Shown: positions 18,857-27,958 of the stretch, in pieces
How the letters are laid out: each line of letters opens with the position of its first letter
Position numbering within the stretch: position 1 is the stretch's first letter
From: Paenibacillus sediminis
GTDB lineage: Bacteria; Bacillota; Bacilli; Paenibacillales; Paenibacillaceae
Direction: 5' to 3'
NCBI RefSeq assembly: GCF_017873765.1
Contig: NZ_JAGGKP010000017.1
Span: 1 to 53,484, forward strand
DNA: 53,484 bases
Position numbers and translations under genes: made by a program
The notes under the pieces: generated by a model
Seen by the model: the letters and a program-made list of their open reading frames with translations, nothing else
Databases searched by the model: none
What the model was told of the DNA's origin: nothing

Positions 18857-19597
18857 ATGAATATTTTACAACGGATTAAAGACGGCGCGAACCGTGCGAC
18901 AGAGCGAGCTCAAAATGTAGTGGAAATCGGGAAGATTAACTCGCAAATTTCGAATATTGAGCGTGAGATGGATGTTCATTTTACGCGAATAGGTGAAGTG
19001 TTCTATGAAGGATATCGGGCAGAAGATATGTCCTTCGCAGAGAAGGAAATGATGGAGCTTGCCAAAACGTGTGATTCTCTTTATGAAGAGATTGAACAAC
19101 TGCGTGAGAGAATTGCTGAGCTGAAAAATGAACGCCTATGTAAATGCGGCGAAATTGCTCCACTTGCAGCTAATTTCTGTCCAAATTGCGGACGTAAGCT
19201 CGTTCAAGTTTCGAATGAATCAAATCTAGAAACGGAACAAGACGATGACAAGACTGTTCCTGTATATCTGCCGAAGGTAGAAGAGAAGAAAGCAGAGGTA
19301 ACTAGAGTTACGGAAGCTGATACGATCGTATTTAAACAGTTCGTTAAGGCACCTGAGCCTGCGTCTGAGCGGAGTTCAGAGGAGACTCGCCGCTTGTCAG
19401 AAGATCTCGAACGGGAACGTGAGCGGCAACAGGAACTGGATCGACGTATCCGCTCATGGCGGCAACATTTAGAGAGCACGAACGAGCAATCAGCTTCAGT
19501 CGATACCGATCAAGTAACGGTGAAGTGTCAAATATGCAGCGCGGATTTATCGAAAGGTTCCAAGTGGTGTCCGCATTGCGGCGCGGAACAAATATAA
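18857..19597 (+). CDS. Double zinc-ribbon coiled-coil protein
   Basis: A 246-residue protein with two CxC/CxxC zinc ribbons: LCKCGEIAPLAANFCPNCGR at about residues 94-113 and CQICSADLSKGSKWCPHCG at the C-terminus. Between and before them are long charged helices likely to form coiled coils (N-terminal KINSQISNIEREMD; the Arg/Glu-rich stretch around 180-215). The start ATG 18857 follows GGAAGGAGAG; an upstream TTG-type start has no ribosome site. Such proteins are common and uncharacterised in Firmicutes. The TrmB-like regulator begins 57 bp downstream, possibly co-transcribed. A scaffold or zinc-dependent interaction role is inference only. Confidence 0.8.
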   Translation: MNILQRIKDGANRATERAQNVVEIGKINSQISNIEREMDVHFTRIGEVFYEGYRAEDMSFAEKEMMELAKTCDSLYEEIEQLRERIAELKNERLCKCGEIAPLAANFCPNCGRKLVQVSNESNLETEQDDDKTVPVYLPKVEEKKAEVTRVTEADTIVFKQFVKAPEPASERSSEETRRLSEDLERERERQQELDRRIRSWRQHLESTNEQSASVDTDQVTVKCQICSADLSKGSKWCPHCGAEQI

Positions 19598-19654
19598 TAG
19601 TTAGAAGCGAGAGGGAGCTGTTTCGAACTGGCAGCATGGGAGGACATACAAACA

Positions 19655-20452
19655 ATGGATGAATTACTACATCATCTGCGGAATCTAGGATTCACAGAAA
19701 TGGAAGCGAAAGTGATGGTAGAGCTGGCGAAGCAGGGTGCGCTATCCGGATATGAGGTCGCCAAAAGAATAGGCGTCTCGCGTTCCAACGTATATGCTAC
19801 GCTGCAGCGACTATCTTCACAGGGCTTCTTGCGATGCAGCCCGGGTGATCCGGTGCGTTACAGCGTTCTTCAGCCTGATGAGTTGACGCGCATGATTGCG
19901 GGGCATATGCAGGAGTCGCTACGCTATGTGGAAGAAGCGATGCCGCAGCCTGGGCCTAGCGAGTTGCCTTTTTACAATATTGAAGGTGACAAAAATGTAC
20001 TTGAAACGTTAGTACGTGCGCTGGATAGAGCGAAGCGGGAAATCGTCGTCTCGGTATGGCGAGAAGAAGCCTCCATGCTGCGGGAAGATTTAGAGAGAGC
20101 CGAAGAGCGTGGAGTTAAAGTGCTATGGTCTTGTGACGGGGGAGACAATTATTTGCGTCATTTTATACCATGGCAGCATGACACGTTGAAGGAAGACACG
20201 CCAGCTGGGCGCAGATTTTCCTTCGTCGTAGATCGTCAGTGGTGTATGCTCGGCATGAGGGGTGACAACATATCTGCTCAAGCGGTTGTCACCGAGCATC
20301 CTGTAATGGCGGAGCTGCTGCTGCAGCATTTCACGCAAGAAATGGTGCTGTTCGAACTCGAACAAGACATAGGCACGGATTTATTTGAACGTTATGGCGC
20401 TAATTACGAAAAATTAGTTCGCAAGTATGTGTCTCATGGCGATGAGCACTAG
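19655..20452 (+). CDS. TrmB-family transcriptional regulator
   Basis: A 265-residue regulator. The N-terminal winged helix-turn-helix at residues 1-75 (LRNLGFTEMEAKVMVELAKQ, then VSRSNVYATLQRLSSQGFL) is typical of the TrmB sugar-specific group. The C-terminal part carries a TrmB effector-like or phospholipase-D-like fold (AKREIVVSVWREEASMLRED). TrmB proteins bind sugars in archaea; in Firmicutes their ligands are mostly unknown. The ribosome site GGGAGG is rather far (13 bp) from ATG 19655, so the start is moderately sure. It converges with the Nudix gene with only 17 bp between stops. Confidence 0.85.
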   Translation: MDELLHHLRNLGFTEMEAKVMVELAKQGALSGYEVAKRIGVSRSNVYATLQRLSSQGFLRCSPGDPVRYSVLQPDELTRMIAGHMQESLRYVEEAMPQPGPSELPFYNIEGDKNVLETLVRALDRAKREIVVSVWREEASMLREDLERAEERGVKVLWSCDGGDNYLRHFIPWQHDTLKEDTPAGRRFSFVVDRQWCMLGMRGDNISAQAVVTEHPVMAELLLQHFTQEMVLFELEQDIGTDLFERYGANYEKLVRKYVSHGDEH

Positions 20453-20469
20453 CACGCCTATGTATTCAT

Positions 20470-21090
20470 TTATAAATTACGCAAAGCTTTAAATACGTCC
20501 GTATAATAAGGAATGCCGTGCGGGACGAATTGGTCTCGGGTTATTCTTTGGGAAGCGATAAGAGCCCCGTCAGCGGATATTCCGTCAGCAGAGATCGACG
20601 ATACTTTACCCATGAACAGATGGAGTATCTTTTCTAGATCCGCTTCATAAAGTCCGGCTACTTCATCGATTTGAAGGACATAGTCTGCAATAGGCTGAGC
20701 GGCTAATAATCCGAATACCGAGCTGAACTCCCGGTCTATAAAGGGTACCGAGTTAGCGGTGCCTTCTGTTTCGCTTCTAACCGTCATGATGGGAACAAGC
20801 GATTCGTATGGAACGAGCAAGCCTAGCTCTTCGTGAAGCTCACGAACAGCGTCACGTACCGTTTCTCCGGCAGCGAGGTGGCCTGCGGCTGTAATATCAT
20901 AATGGTCTGGGAAAGTATCTTTCATCGTCTGTCTTTTTTGGAACAGAACGTTACGGCCTGAAGGGGTATCTCTCACAATCCAACAATGAAAAGTATGGTG
21001 CCAATATCCGTTAGCATGAACCTCATCACGAGGTGCAGTGCCGAGATATTGGTGCCTTTTGTTATATATTTCGAATAATTCTTGTCCCAT
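20470..21090 (-). CDS. Nudix hydrolase
   Basis: A 206-residue Nudix pyrophosphohydrolase. The Nudix box is complete and fits GX5EX7REUXEEXGU: it begins GHLAAGETV at about residue 68 and ends RELHEELGL. The overall layout (FEIYNKRHQYLG at the start, a WH-rich strand HTFHCWIVRD) matches the isopentenyl-diphosphate-isomerase-like or YfcD-type Nudix proteins, but substrate is not evident. The gene follows the diacylglycerol-kinase-like gene by six bases and has an AAGGAGG site within that gene's end, so the two form an operon. Confidence 0.9.
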   Translation of the reverse strand: MGQELFEIYNKRHQYLGTAPRDEVHANGYWHHTFHCWIVRDTPSGRNVLFQKRQTMKDTFPDHYDITAAGHLAAGETVRDAVRELHEELGLLVPYESLVPIMTVRSETEGTANSVPFIDREFSSVFGLLAAQPIADYVLQIDEVAGLYEADLEKILHLFMGKVSSISADGISADGALIASQRITRDQFVPHGIPYYTDVFKALRNL

Positions 21091-21096
21091 CTCGGG

Positions 21097-22002
21097 TCAG
21101 TCCTCCTTAGGGCAAAGCACGAATAAAGCCCCTTCATCGACCGAAGCGGTTAGCGGCGTCGTCGTTACAAGCTCACCATCTCCAATTCCGAGAAATGGTC
21201 TCTCGCTTTGCACAGTAACGGTCCGTCCGCGAAGCATAGTAACGAATGGCAAGTTTACATGCTGTCCGCTGAGGACAGTTGGAAACATTCTGAACAGCTG
21301 CAAGCGTGTGCAACGATGAACTATACATATATCCAGGATGCCGTCATTTGACTGTGCCTGCGGGCAGATTCGCATTCCGCCGCCGTAAGATGGAATATTA
21401 GAAACAGCAGTCATCCAAGTATCATCGTACTCTTTAGTTTCTCCATCAATCGAGAGTGTTACTTTTGCGGGCTTAAATGTCACAAGCAATTCCAGTAAGC
21501 CAATAATGTATGCGACCGAGCCAATGCGCAGCATATTGCAAAATTTCTTATACCATCTATTGTTCACGGTATGTGCAATTTCGGCATCGAACCCGATCGC
21601 AAGAGCGGTGACTGTCGGATCACCTGATGTGGAGATTAGGTCAATTTGCCGAGCTGTGCCATTTAGCATTACATCCAGTGAATCGGCTGGTTTAAACGGG
21701 ATATGAAAAGCGCGGGCCGTATCGTTCCCGGATCCTGCCGGGATCACGGCAAGCGGAATCGTCTGTCCGCGAAGAGCGGGCAGCACACTATGAATGGTGC
21801 CGTCTCCTCCAATAACAGCAACAGCACGCCACTCTTCTGGCAGTGACAGCATTTCAGTGACTAATGCCTGTGCCTGATCTGGGCTTTCAGTATAAATGAG
21901 CTTGTAAGGAATTCGGCGATGCTTCAGCATCGTCTCGATTTGCTTCCAAGTGCGGTAGCCGCCTCCATTTGCCGATTTTTTATTTACAACAAACAAATAC
22001 AT
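21097..22002 (-). CDS. Diacylglycerol/lipid kinase family protein (YegS/DgkB-like)
   Basis: A 301-residue soluble kinase that probably phosphorylates diacylglycerol or a related lipid. The nucleotide-binding GGDGT motif is at about residues 65-69, and IPAGSGNDTARAF at about 88-100 is the second conserved loop. The C-terminal beta-sandwich (ISTSGDPTVTALAIGFDAEI onward) is typical of the DAGK_cat fold. The start ATG has GGAGGAGAA seven bases upstream. It may work on the same lipid pool as the diacylglycerol glucosyltransferase encoded 1 kb upstream. It is likely co-transcribed with the Nudix gene. Confidence 0.88.
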   Translation of the reverse strand: MYLFVVNKKSANGGGYRTWKQIETMLKHRRIPYKLIYTESPDQAQALVTEMLSLPEEWRAVAVIGGDGTIHSVLPALRGQTIPLAVIPAGSGNDTARAFHIPFKPADSLDVMLNGTARQIDLISTSGDPTVTALAIGFDAEIAHTVNNRWYKKFCNMLRIGSVAYIIGLLELLVTFKPAKVTLSIDGETKEYDDTWMTAVSNIPSYGGGMRICPQAQSNDGILDICIVHRCTRLQLFRMFPTVLSGQHVNLPFVTMLRGRTVTVQSERPFLGIGDGELVTTTPLTASVDEGALFVLCPKED

Positions 22003-22108
22003 GCATTCTCCTCCAAGTCCATGAAAAGCCCAATCTATAATTCATTGTAAGAAGATACGGCTTAAAAGGGAACCCTAAATGTGAGAAGAAACTACTTTTT
22101 TCTGCAAA

Positions 22109-22453
22109 TTACTTCATACTTCGCATTTGGTGCTCAGCGAAATCGCCAATAATCGGCAGCTTAAACCATTTACCTTGAACAGCTTGAATCATGAGTAATG
22201 CCCACAGAACAATACTAAGAAGCGATAGAAGTGTGCTCAGCATCGCGCCGAACAGGGGGACAAAGCCGCAAAGTATTTGGGCTATGGCGATGCTGCCGAA
22301 GACGAAGATAGACTGAAGTGCGTGGAAGAGGACGAAGCGGCTGCGCTTTTCTACAGCGAGAAATAGAATACCGCCGATAAAAGTAAATAGATAGCAGAGC
22401 AAGCCTGCAATATTATCGTCAAGTCCAGTGGAAGATTTAAAGGGAGACACCAT
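22109..22453 (-). CDS. DUF4870 small membrane protein
   Basis: A 114-residue membrane protein with three hydrophobic segments (about residues 12-32, 42-66 and 68-92). The phrases NIAGLLCYLFTFIGGILFL and RFVLFHALQSI are characteristic of the DUF4870 (YtcA/Tic20-like) family. Function is unknown. A ribosome site AAGGATG precedes ATG 22453. It is a single gene with its own intergenic spacers; the Nudix/kinase pair downstream starts about 100 bp away. Confidence 0.8.
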   Translation of the reverse strand: MVSPFKSSTGLDDNIAGLLCYLFTFIGGILFLAVEKRSRFVLFHALQSIFVFGSIAIAQILCGFVPLFGAMLSTLLSLLSIVLWALLMIQAVQGKWFKLPIIGDFAEHQMRSMK

Positions 22454-22526
22454 ATCTCACATCCTTCGAGTTAAGTGATTATACCCTAGCATATGACAAG
22501 TCCCTCTCGTACATGAACACAAAAAA

Positions 22527-22577
22527 CACTCCGTCAAACTTGCTACGCAATTAACGCGTAAGCTTGATCGGAGTGCT
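22527..22577 (-). terminator. Terminator for the small gene at 22595
   Basis: On the plus strand CACTCCGTCAAACTT pairs with AAGCTTGATCGGAGTG with two mismatches. Read leftward, the stem is followed by TTTTTTGTGT, so it ends the leftward transcript of the 94-residue protein. Confidence 0.7.
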
Positions 22578-22594
22578 GATAATAGATAGAGATG

Positions 22595-22879
22595 CTATCG
22601 ATCTCCCTTAACAAGGTGCCGGCGAGGATGATCGATTTTCGGTTTTGGTTTATCTTCATCTTTCTTGGCAACAAGCCGCTCATCCGTAAGGCCTTCATGA
22701 TGATTGTCAAACATAAATTCGGTCAGCTGCCATTCCGTTACGCCAAGCGGAGGATCGGCCGGGAAGTGCTGACCGCGGTGCAAATGTTCTTCCTGACCCC
22801 ATTCATTCGTGTATATACCGTCAACTTCGACTTCTTCCCGCGAAAGGGGAAGCATCTCGTCTTTCTTCTTCTCACTCAT
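22595..22879 (-). CDS. Small acidic hypothetical protein, 94 residues
   Basis: I do not recognise this family. The protein is rich in Glu, Asp, His and Lys, has no membrane segment, and reads like a short, largely extended protein (GIYTNEWGQEEHLHRGQHFP followed by DPPLGVTEWQLTEF). An AAGGAGG site lies 11 bases before ATG 22879 and a good terminator follows the stop, which supports a real monocistronic gene. The His content could suit metal binding, but that is speculation. Confidence 0.65.
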   Translation of the reverse strand: MSEKKKDEMLPLSREEVEVDGIYTNEWGQEEHLHRGQHFPADPPLGVTEWQLTEFMFDNHHEGLTDERLVAKKDEDKPKPKIDHPRRHLVKGDR

Positions 22880-22972
22880 TGCCTGCGGTACCTCCTTAAG
22901 TTATGACAGTAAGAGGGAGTTCTGTTACCTCTCGTATAACTTACCCCAAAATACATATGAATAACCGTTAAT

Positions 22973-24103
22973 TTACCGAATGGACACAGACTCCCGTGCT
23001 AAGTACCAATGGTTAATCATATCTTCTACAATCCGCTCAGCCGCGTGAGGCTTCACAAGCTGCTGCATATGAGAATTTATATTATGAAGATGGTTATTAT
23101 TGTTAAGTACCTGCATTACTTGTGAAGTTAGTTCTCTTGGTTCATGAGAAATGAACGCAACACCTTTCTTTTGCAAGAATAGGGCGTTATTGAGCTCTTG
23201 CCCGGGGACAGGGCGATATAGAAATAAGGGGAGACCGCAGGCCATGCTTTCTGATAAAGTAATTCCTCCCGGCTTCGTTACGATGCAGTCGCTAGCTTGC
23301 ATAAGGTGTGATATCTGATCGACATAGCCGTGGATCTGAATATTCGGATGTGTGCCGAATAGATGATTTAACTCATTATAAAGCTCCTTGTTTCGGCCGC
23401 ATACAACATTGAGTTCAAACGGAGTATGGGTAAGCAGATGATCGCAAATTTTCCGAATGCCTTGAACGACTCCAAAAGCACCGCCCATAAGCAGTACGTT
23501 TTTTTTGCCAGTTCTCCGAAATCGATTGACGCTAAATGGAATGGAATTAAATTGTGTACGAATAGGGATGCCGCTTGCGATGACGCGGTTCGAAGGAATT
23601 CCTTTCTGAATGATTTGTTGTCTCAATTCTTCTGTAGCTACATAGTAACGGTCAATATCAGGGTGAATCCATCTGCCGTGCAGGTCAAAATCGGTTACTA
23701 CATTTACGATAGGGATTTCGATTCCCGTTTGTCTCCGTATTTTTGGCATGACGAGCTGCGGAAATGTGTGAACGATTAAATTCGGTTGATATGTGGATAT
23801 ATATCGTTTTAGTTTACGTATTCCTAAAGAATGGATCAGAATTGATAATGGAGAAGTTGGGTGCATCTCTTTGGTCGTGTTATATACCCATCCATACACG
23901 TGAGGTATAGAGGTAAAGCTCTGCATATAGACGTATTTCGTTAATTCATTAATAATCGGGTGGGCTTCAGCCATTAAATCGAGAAGCAGAACATCATGAA
24001 TTCCTACTTGGTGCAAGCATGCTTCAATCGCCTTAGATGCTTGATAATGCCCATCACCGTAGCTTGCATATAAAATCAAGACTTTAGGAGATACGCTGTC
24101 CAT
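22973..24103 (-). CDS. Diacylglycerol glucosyltransferase-like glycosyltransferase (MGDG synthase/UgtP type)
   Basis: A 376-residue GT28-type glycosyltransferase that should add a sugar from a UDP-sugar to diacylglycerol at the inner membrane face. The N-terminal YASYGDGHYQASKAI matches the MGDG_synth domain (GxGHxxAA-like), and the C-terminal donor-site motif TKPGGITLSESMACGLPLFL is the conserved GT28 loop with the nucleotide-sugar Glu. Length fits UgtP-like enzymes. The ribosome site AGGAGGGAA is seven bases from ATG 24103. The product may be a glycolipid or lipoteichoic-acid anchor; a MurG-like activity is less likely. Confidence 0.88.
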   Translation of the reverse strand: MDSVSPKVLILYASYGDGHYQASKAIEACLHQVGIHDVLLLDLMAEAHPIINELTKYVYMQSFTSIPHVYGWVYNTTKEMHPTSPLSILIHSLGIRKLKRYISTYQPNLIVHTFPQLVMPKIRRQTGIEIPIVNVVTDFDLHGRWIHPDIDRYYVATEELRQQIIQKGIPSNRVIASGIPIRTQFNSIPFSVNRFRRTGKKNVLLMGGAFGVVQGIRKICDHLLTHTPFELNVVCGRNKELYNELNHLFGTHPNIQIHGYVDQISHLMQASDCIVTKPGGITLSESMACGLPLFLYRPVPGQELNNALFLQKKGVAFISHEPRELTSQVMQVLNNNNHLHNINSHMQQLVKPHAAERIVEDMINHWYLARESVSIR

Positions 24104-24201
24104 TTCAATTTCCCTCCTGTCATCATATTATAATATCCCCAACATCTTCCGATAAATGTTATGAGAATAAATAAAAATACTTTTGTTTTTTATTCGGAAA
24201 G

Positions 24202-24230
24202 CTGAAACAGTTGTGGAAATATGATACAAT
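24202..24230 (+). promoter_or_regulatory. Candidate sigma-A promoter for the 62-residue gene
   Basis: CTGAAA and TACAAT are 17 bp apart, with an A/T-rich upstream stretch. The -10 is close to consensus; the -35 is weaker. It lies 120 bp before ATG 24351, leaving a long leader in which I see no known riboswitch. Confidence 0.4.
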
Positions 24231-24350
24231 AGAAGGATAGTAGGGGCGAAAGGACAATAGACGAAGCCAGCCTCATCATACCTGCATATCTTTTCGGCGT
24301 TTTCTCGAAAACGAGGTTTTTCAACACTAGCGTTTTGGGAGGGAATTTTC

Positions 24351-24539
24351 ATGGCAACGAAGGGACACAACGAAGTCAAGGAAAGTCTAAGGGAAATGAC
24401 ACGAATTTTCCGACCTAAGGATCCAAAGAAGTTTGTGAAAGAATATGTCCGGAAGTACCATATCATGGGAGGGTATGAGGAAGAGCTAACACTTTTAGTT
24501 GAAGATGAACTGCATAAAATGAATTCAACTGTGTCTTGA
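24351..24539 (+). CDS. Small conserved-type hypothetical protein, 62 residues
   Basis: A 62-residue basic soluble protein (MATKGHNEVKESLREMTRIF start, YVRKYHIMGGYEEELTLLVE in the second half) with two predicted amphipathic helices. I do not recognise the family. ATG 24351 has TGGGAGGG eight bases upstream, and a hairpin with a T-run follows, so it is very likely expressed. It is divergent from the glucosyltransferase gene and 460 bp upstream of the cytochrome oxidase operon. Confidence 0.7.
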   Translation: MATKGHNEVKESLREMTRIFRPKDPKKFVKEYVRKYHIMGGYEEELTLLVEDELHKMNSTVS

Positions 24540-24612
24540 TTTCACTTCAAAATAGAAACAACAAAATAGAAACAAACAAATATTAATATTACAGCTTAGT
24601 CACCATAAAAGA

Positions 24613-24663
24613 AACCAGCCGTTTTCTTTGCGGATATTCGCTTTGAAGGCGGTTTTTTCTTTA
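24613..24663 (+). terminator. Probable terminator after the 62-residue gene
   Basis: GAAACCAGCC can pair with GGCGGTTTTTT across a structured loop (stem with a bulge), followed by a T-rich run TTTTTTCTTT. The pairing is imperfect, so moderate confidence. Confidence 0.5.
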
Positions 24664-24787
24664 TATTATGGGAATTTTCGGTTCATTTGAGCTAATGTCG
24701 TAATCTACAGAATTCGACCGGAATTTACATGCCCAAATGGCGAAAAAAGGCAGCAATGATAGATAGTTTGATAGCGCTATCCTTATA

Positions 24788-24802
24788 TTGTAAGCGTTTG
24801 CA
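24788..24802 (+). promoter_or_regulatory. Candidate cre (CcpA) site upstream of cytochrome oxidase operon
   Basis: TTGTAAGCGTTTGCA matches WTGNAARCGNWWWCA at 14 of 15 positions. It is 62 bp upstream of a good -35 box. In Bacillus, cytochrome caa3 oxidase genes are subject to catabolite control, so a CcpA site here is plausible. The rest of the 24540-25006 gap holds a terminator, this box and a promoter, and no gene. Confidence 0.55.
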
Positions 24803-24863
24803 AAATGAGTGACGACGCGCATTTTCACATATTTTGAACAATTTGTGAACTAGCCGCTAAAGA

Positions 24864-24892
24864 TTGACAAAACAATATATGGCAACTTATAT
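24864..24892 (+). promoter_or_regulatory. Sigma-A promoter for the cta operon
   Basis: A consensus TTGACA at 24864-24869 and TTATAT at 24887-24892 are separated by 17 bp. This would start transcription about 110 bp before the ctaC start codon. A second TTGACA near 24916 lacks a matching -10. Confidence 0.6.
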
Positions 24893-25006
24893 TTAATGAG
24901 TAATTGTTTTATTTTGACAGGATTGCATCATTGTGTTTGGCTTGGGCAGTTTGTTTCCTAAATATTGGGTTATGGACTGCGAAAATGTGTAAAGTGGGGT
25001 AGATTA

Positions 25007-26032
25007 ATGATGAAACGGTGGCAGGCTTTTAAGCGACTTCTTCCCTTGATGGCAAGTATCGCACTACTTCTGTCCGCATGTGGCCGTGAGGATTTGTCCG
25101 CTTTGAGACCTCAAGGACCTGTGGCACAGGGATCGTATGATTTGATGAAACTAGCCATATCCATTATGATTTGCGTACTTCTCGTCGTGTTTGGTATTGC
25201 AACATATGTGTGGATTAAGTTCCGTAGAAAAAAAGGACAAACAGAACCTCCTGAACAAGTTGAAGGAAACTTTAAACTTGAAGTCATTTGGACGGTTATT
25301 CCATTGATTCTAGTATTTATTCTAGCCGTTCCTACGATTCAAAAAGTGTTCGCCATGGGCGAGGATTACACGAAAGACAAAAATGCTGTCCATGTTAAAG
25401 TTACATCTCATCAATTTTGGTGGGAGTTTGAATATCCTGATTATGGCGTGAAAACAGCTCAGGATTTAATCATTCCTACGAATAAACGAATTTCATTCCA
25501 GCTTAAAACAGCTGACGTGCTCCACTCTTTCTGGGTACCTTCCCTATCCGGTAAAATTGATACGAACCCAGACGGAACGATTAACAAATGGTCATTTACT
25601 GCGCCGAAAGAAGGCGTTTACTTAGGAAAATGTGCTGAACTGTGCGGTCAGTCCCATGCTTTGATGGAATTTAAAGTGAAGGCTGTCAGCCCAGAATCGT
25701 TTGATCGTTGGGTAGCTGCGATGAAAGAGCCGGCAAAACTTCCTGAAGATCCTCAAATCGCTGAAACTTTCAAAAACCAATGCTTAACTTGTCACGCTGT
25801 TGGCGATCAAGGCGGTCCTGCTGCTCCTAACTTAACAGGTATCGGTGGACGCGAGACGGTTGCCAGCATTTTGATTAATGATGAAAGTCATCCTGTTAAG
25901 GAAAACCTTAAGAAATGGATTTCTGATCCACAAAAAGTTAAACCAGGTAACTTGATGCCGAAGGTTGACCTTACAGCAGAACAAATCGATGGTATCGCGG
26001 ATTACTTAGCTAACTACAAGTTGAACTACTAA
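25007..26032 (+). CDS. ctaC: Cytochrome c oxidase subunit II (caa3 type)
   Basis: A 341-residue membrane-anchored subunit that receives electrons from cytochrome c or its own heme and passes them through the CuA centre. The signal peptide has a lipobox (LLSACG), two membrane helices follow, and the CuA site CAELCGQSHALM is at about residues 208-219, with HQFWWEFEYP earlier. A fused C-terminal cytochrome c domain has the heme motif CLTCH at about residue 259, defining a caa3 oxidase. ATG 25007 is chosen over a TTG at 24965 because the GTGGGGT ribosome site and the signal peptide fit it. It is the first gene of ctaCDEF. Confidence 0.95.
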   Translation: MMKRWQAFKRLLPLMASIALLLSACGREDLSALRPQGPVAQGSYDLMKLAISIMICVLLVVFGIATYVWIKFRRKKGQTEPPEQVEGNFKLEVIWTVIPLILVFILAVPTIQKVFAMGEDYTKDKNAVHVKVTSHQFWWEFEYPDYGVKTAQDLIIPTNKRISFQLKTADVLHSFWVPSLSGKIDTNPDGTINKWSFTAPKEGVYLGKCAELCGQSHALMEFKVKAVSPESFDRWVAAMKEPAKLPEDPQIAETFKNQCLTCHAVGDQGGPAAPNLTGIGGRETVASILINDESHPVKENLKKWISDPQKVKPGNLMPKVDLTAEQIDGIADYLANYKLNY

Positions 26033-26068
26033 TATTCAGCTAAGACTTATATAAGGGGGTACATAACC

Positions 26069-27958
26069 TTGGCTCATGCTCATAGTGTCAAGCACCACAA
26101 AGGCTTGATGGACTGGTTAACGACTGTCGACCATAAGAAAATAGCCATTTTATACTTGGTCGCAGGTGGTTTGTTCTTTGGCATTGGCGGTATCGAGGCC
26201 ATGCTCATTCGGATTCAGCTTTGGAAGCCGCTGAATAATTTCGTTTCAGCTCAGACATTTAACGAATTAATTACAATGCATGGTACGACAATGATCTTCC
26301 TTGGCGTTATGCCAATTATATTTGCACTTATGAATGCGGTTCTTCCGCTTCAACTCGGGGCGCGTGACGTTGCCTTTCCTTTTCTGAATGCGCTAGGTTT
26401 CTGGACGTTCTTCTTCGGGGGACTGCTCCTTAACTTAAGCTGGATTATGGGAGGGGCGCCAGATGCGGGTTGGACAGCTTATACTCCGCTGGCATCCAAG
26501 GCTTTCAGCCCTACTCACGGTGTCGATTTCTATACCATTGGTATTCAAATTGCAGGTCTTGGTACATTGATCGGTGGTATTAACTTCCTCGCTACAGTGA
26601 TCACGATGCGCGCACCAGGAATGTCATTTATGCGCATGCCAATGTTTACTTGGGCATCCTTTATTACTTCAGCAATTATCTTGTTCGCATTCCCAGCCAT
26701 TACGGTTGGTCTTGTACTATTATCCTTTGACCGCCTCTTGGGTGCTAACTTCTTCGAAGTAGCGGCAGGTGGTAATCCTATTCTCTGGCAGCATATTTTC
26801 TGGATTTTCGGTCACCCAGAAGTTTATATCTTGATTCTTCCAGCTTTCGGTATTATCTCTGATGTCATTCCGACATTTGCTAGAAAACGTCTGTTTGGAT
26901 ACAGCTCCATGGTATTTGCGACGATCCTGATCGCATTCCTTGGATTCATGGTATGGGCGCATCACATGTTTACTATTGGTATGGGTCCTGTAGCGAATGC
27001 ATTGTTCTCGATCTCAACGATGCTTATCGCTGTTCCAACAGGTATTAAAATCTTTAACTGGTTGTTTACCATGTGGGGCGGTCAAATCCGCTTTACGACA
27101 GCGAACTTGTTCGCTTCCGCATTTGTTCCGACGTTCGTTATGGGTGGTGTAACCGGCGTTATGCTGGCTTCTGCTCCTGCGGACTATCAGTTCCATGATA
27201 CTTATTTTGTTGTTGCTCACTTCCACTACGTTATTGTAGGCGGCTTGGTGCTTGGTTTATTCAGTGGACTCTTCTACTGGTGGCCAAAAATGTTCGGACG
27301 TTTACTGAATGAAACGCTTGGTAAATGGACATTCTGGACATTTGTTATCGGTTTCCAATTGACGTTCTTTATCCAACATTTCTTAGGTCTGATGGGTATG
27401 CAGCGTCGTATCTTTACATACTTACCGAATCAAGACTTCGATACAATGAACTTGGTTAGTACAATCGGTGCACTTCTGATGGCCGTTGGCGTCATCATTT
27501 TCTTTGTAAACATTGTTATTACAATGAGCAAACCAAAAGGCGTGGCAAACGACCCATGGGAAGATGGACGTACGCTCGAATGGACAATTCCATCACCACC
27601 GCCTGAATATAACTTTAAACAAATTCCGCTTGTGCGCGGCCTAGACGCATATTGGAAAGAGAAACAAGCTGGCAACACAGAAATGACACCTTCAGAGCCT
27701 GTAGGATCGATCCATATGCCTTCTGCATCAATCTTGCCTTTCGTAATGTCTGTAGGTTTATTTATTGCAGGTCTTGGTTTCATGTTCAGCCGCGATGAGT
27801 TCTCGAACTCATTCTTAGCGGGTATTTTCAACAATTATGTTGTCGTTATCATCGGTCTTCTTATTACTTTCATTTGCATGCTGCTCCGTTCGGTCTTCGA
27901 TGATCATGGCTGGCACATTGAACCTGAAGAATTAGAAGAGGAGGGAGTAAAAGCATGA
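26069..27958 (+). CDS. ctaD: Cytochrome c oxidase subunit I
   Basis: A 629-residue heme-copper oxidase catalytic subunit. The initial stretch WLTTVDHKKIAILYLVAG, the heme-ligand region THGTTMIFL (written TMHGTTMIFLG here), the CuB/cross-link region WIFGHPEVYILILPAFG and the HH pair in WAHHMFTIGM, and the heme-a/a3 ligands in VAHFHYVIVGG are all present, so it is a full A-type oxidase core. The start is TTG 26069 with ATAAGGGGG eight bases upstream; no better ATG exists. It ends with a 4-bp overlap (ATGA) with subunit III. Confidence 0.96.
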   Translation: MAHAHSVKHHKGLMDWLTTVDHKKIAILYLVAGGLFFGIGGIEAMLIRIQLWKPLNNFVSAQTFNELITMHGTTMIFLGVMPIIFALMNAVLPLQLGARDVAFPFLNALGFWTFFFGGLLLNLSWIMGGAPDAGWTAYTPLASKAFSPTHGVDFYTIGIQIAGLGTLIGGINFLATVITMRAPGMSFMRMPMFTWASFITSAIILFAFPAITVGLVLLSFDRLLGANFFEVAAGGNPILWQHIFWIFGHPEVYILILPAFGIISDVIPTFARKRLFGYSSMVFATILIAFLGFMVWAHHMFTIGMGPVANALFSISTMLIAVPTGIKIFNWLFTMWGGQIRFTTANLFASAFVPTFVMGGVTGVMLASAPADYQFHDTYFVVAHFHYVIVGGLVLGLFSGLFYWWPKMFGRLLNETLGKWTFWTFVIGFQLTFFIQHFLGLMGMQRRIFTYLPNQDFDTMNLVSTIGALLMAVGVIIFFVNIVITMSKPKGVANDPWEDGRTLEWTIPSPPPEYNFKQIPLVRGLDAYWKEKQAGNTEMTPSEPVGSIHMPSASILPFVMSVGLFIAGLGFMFSRDEFSNSFLAGIFNNYVVVIIGLLITFICMLLRSVFDDHGWHIEPEELEEEGVKA

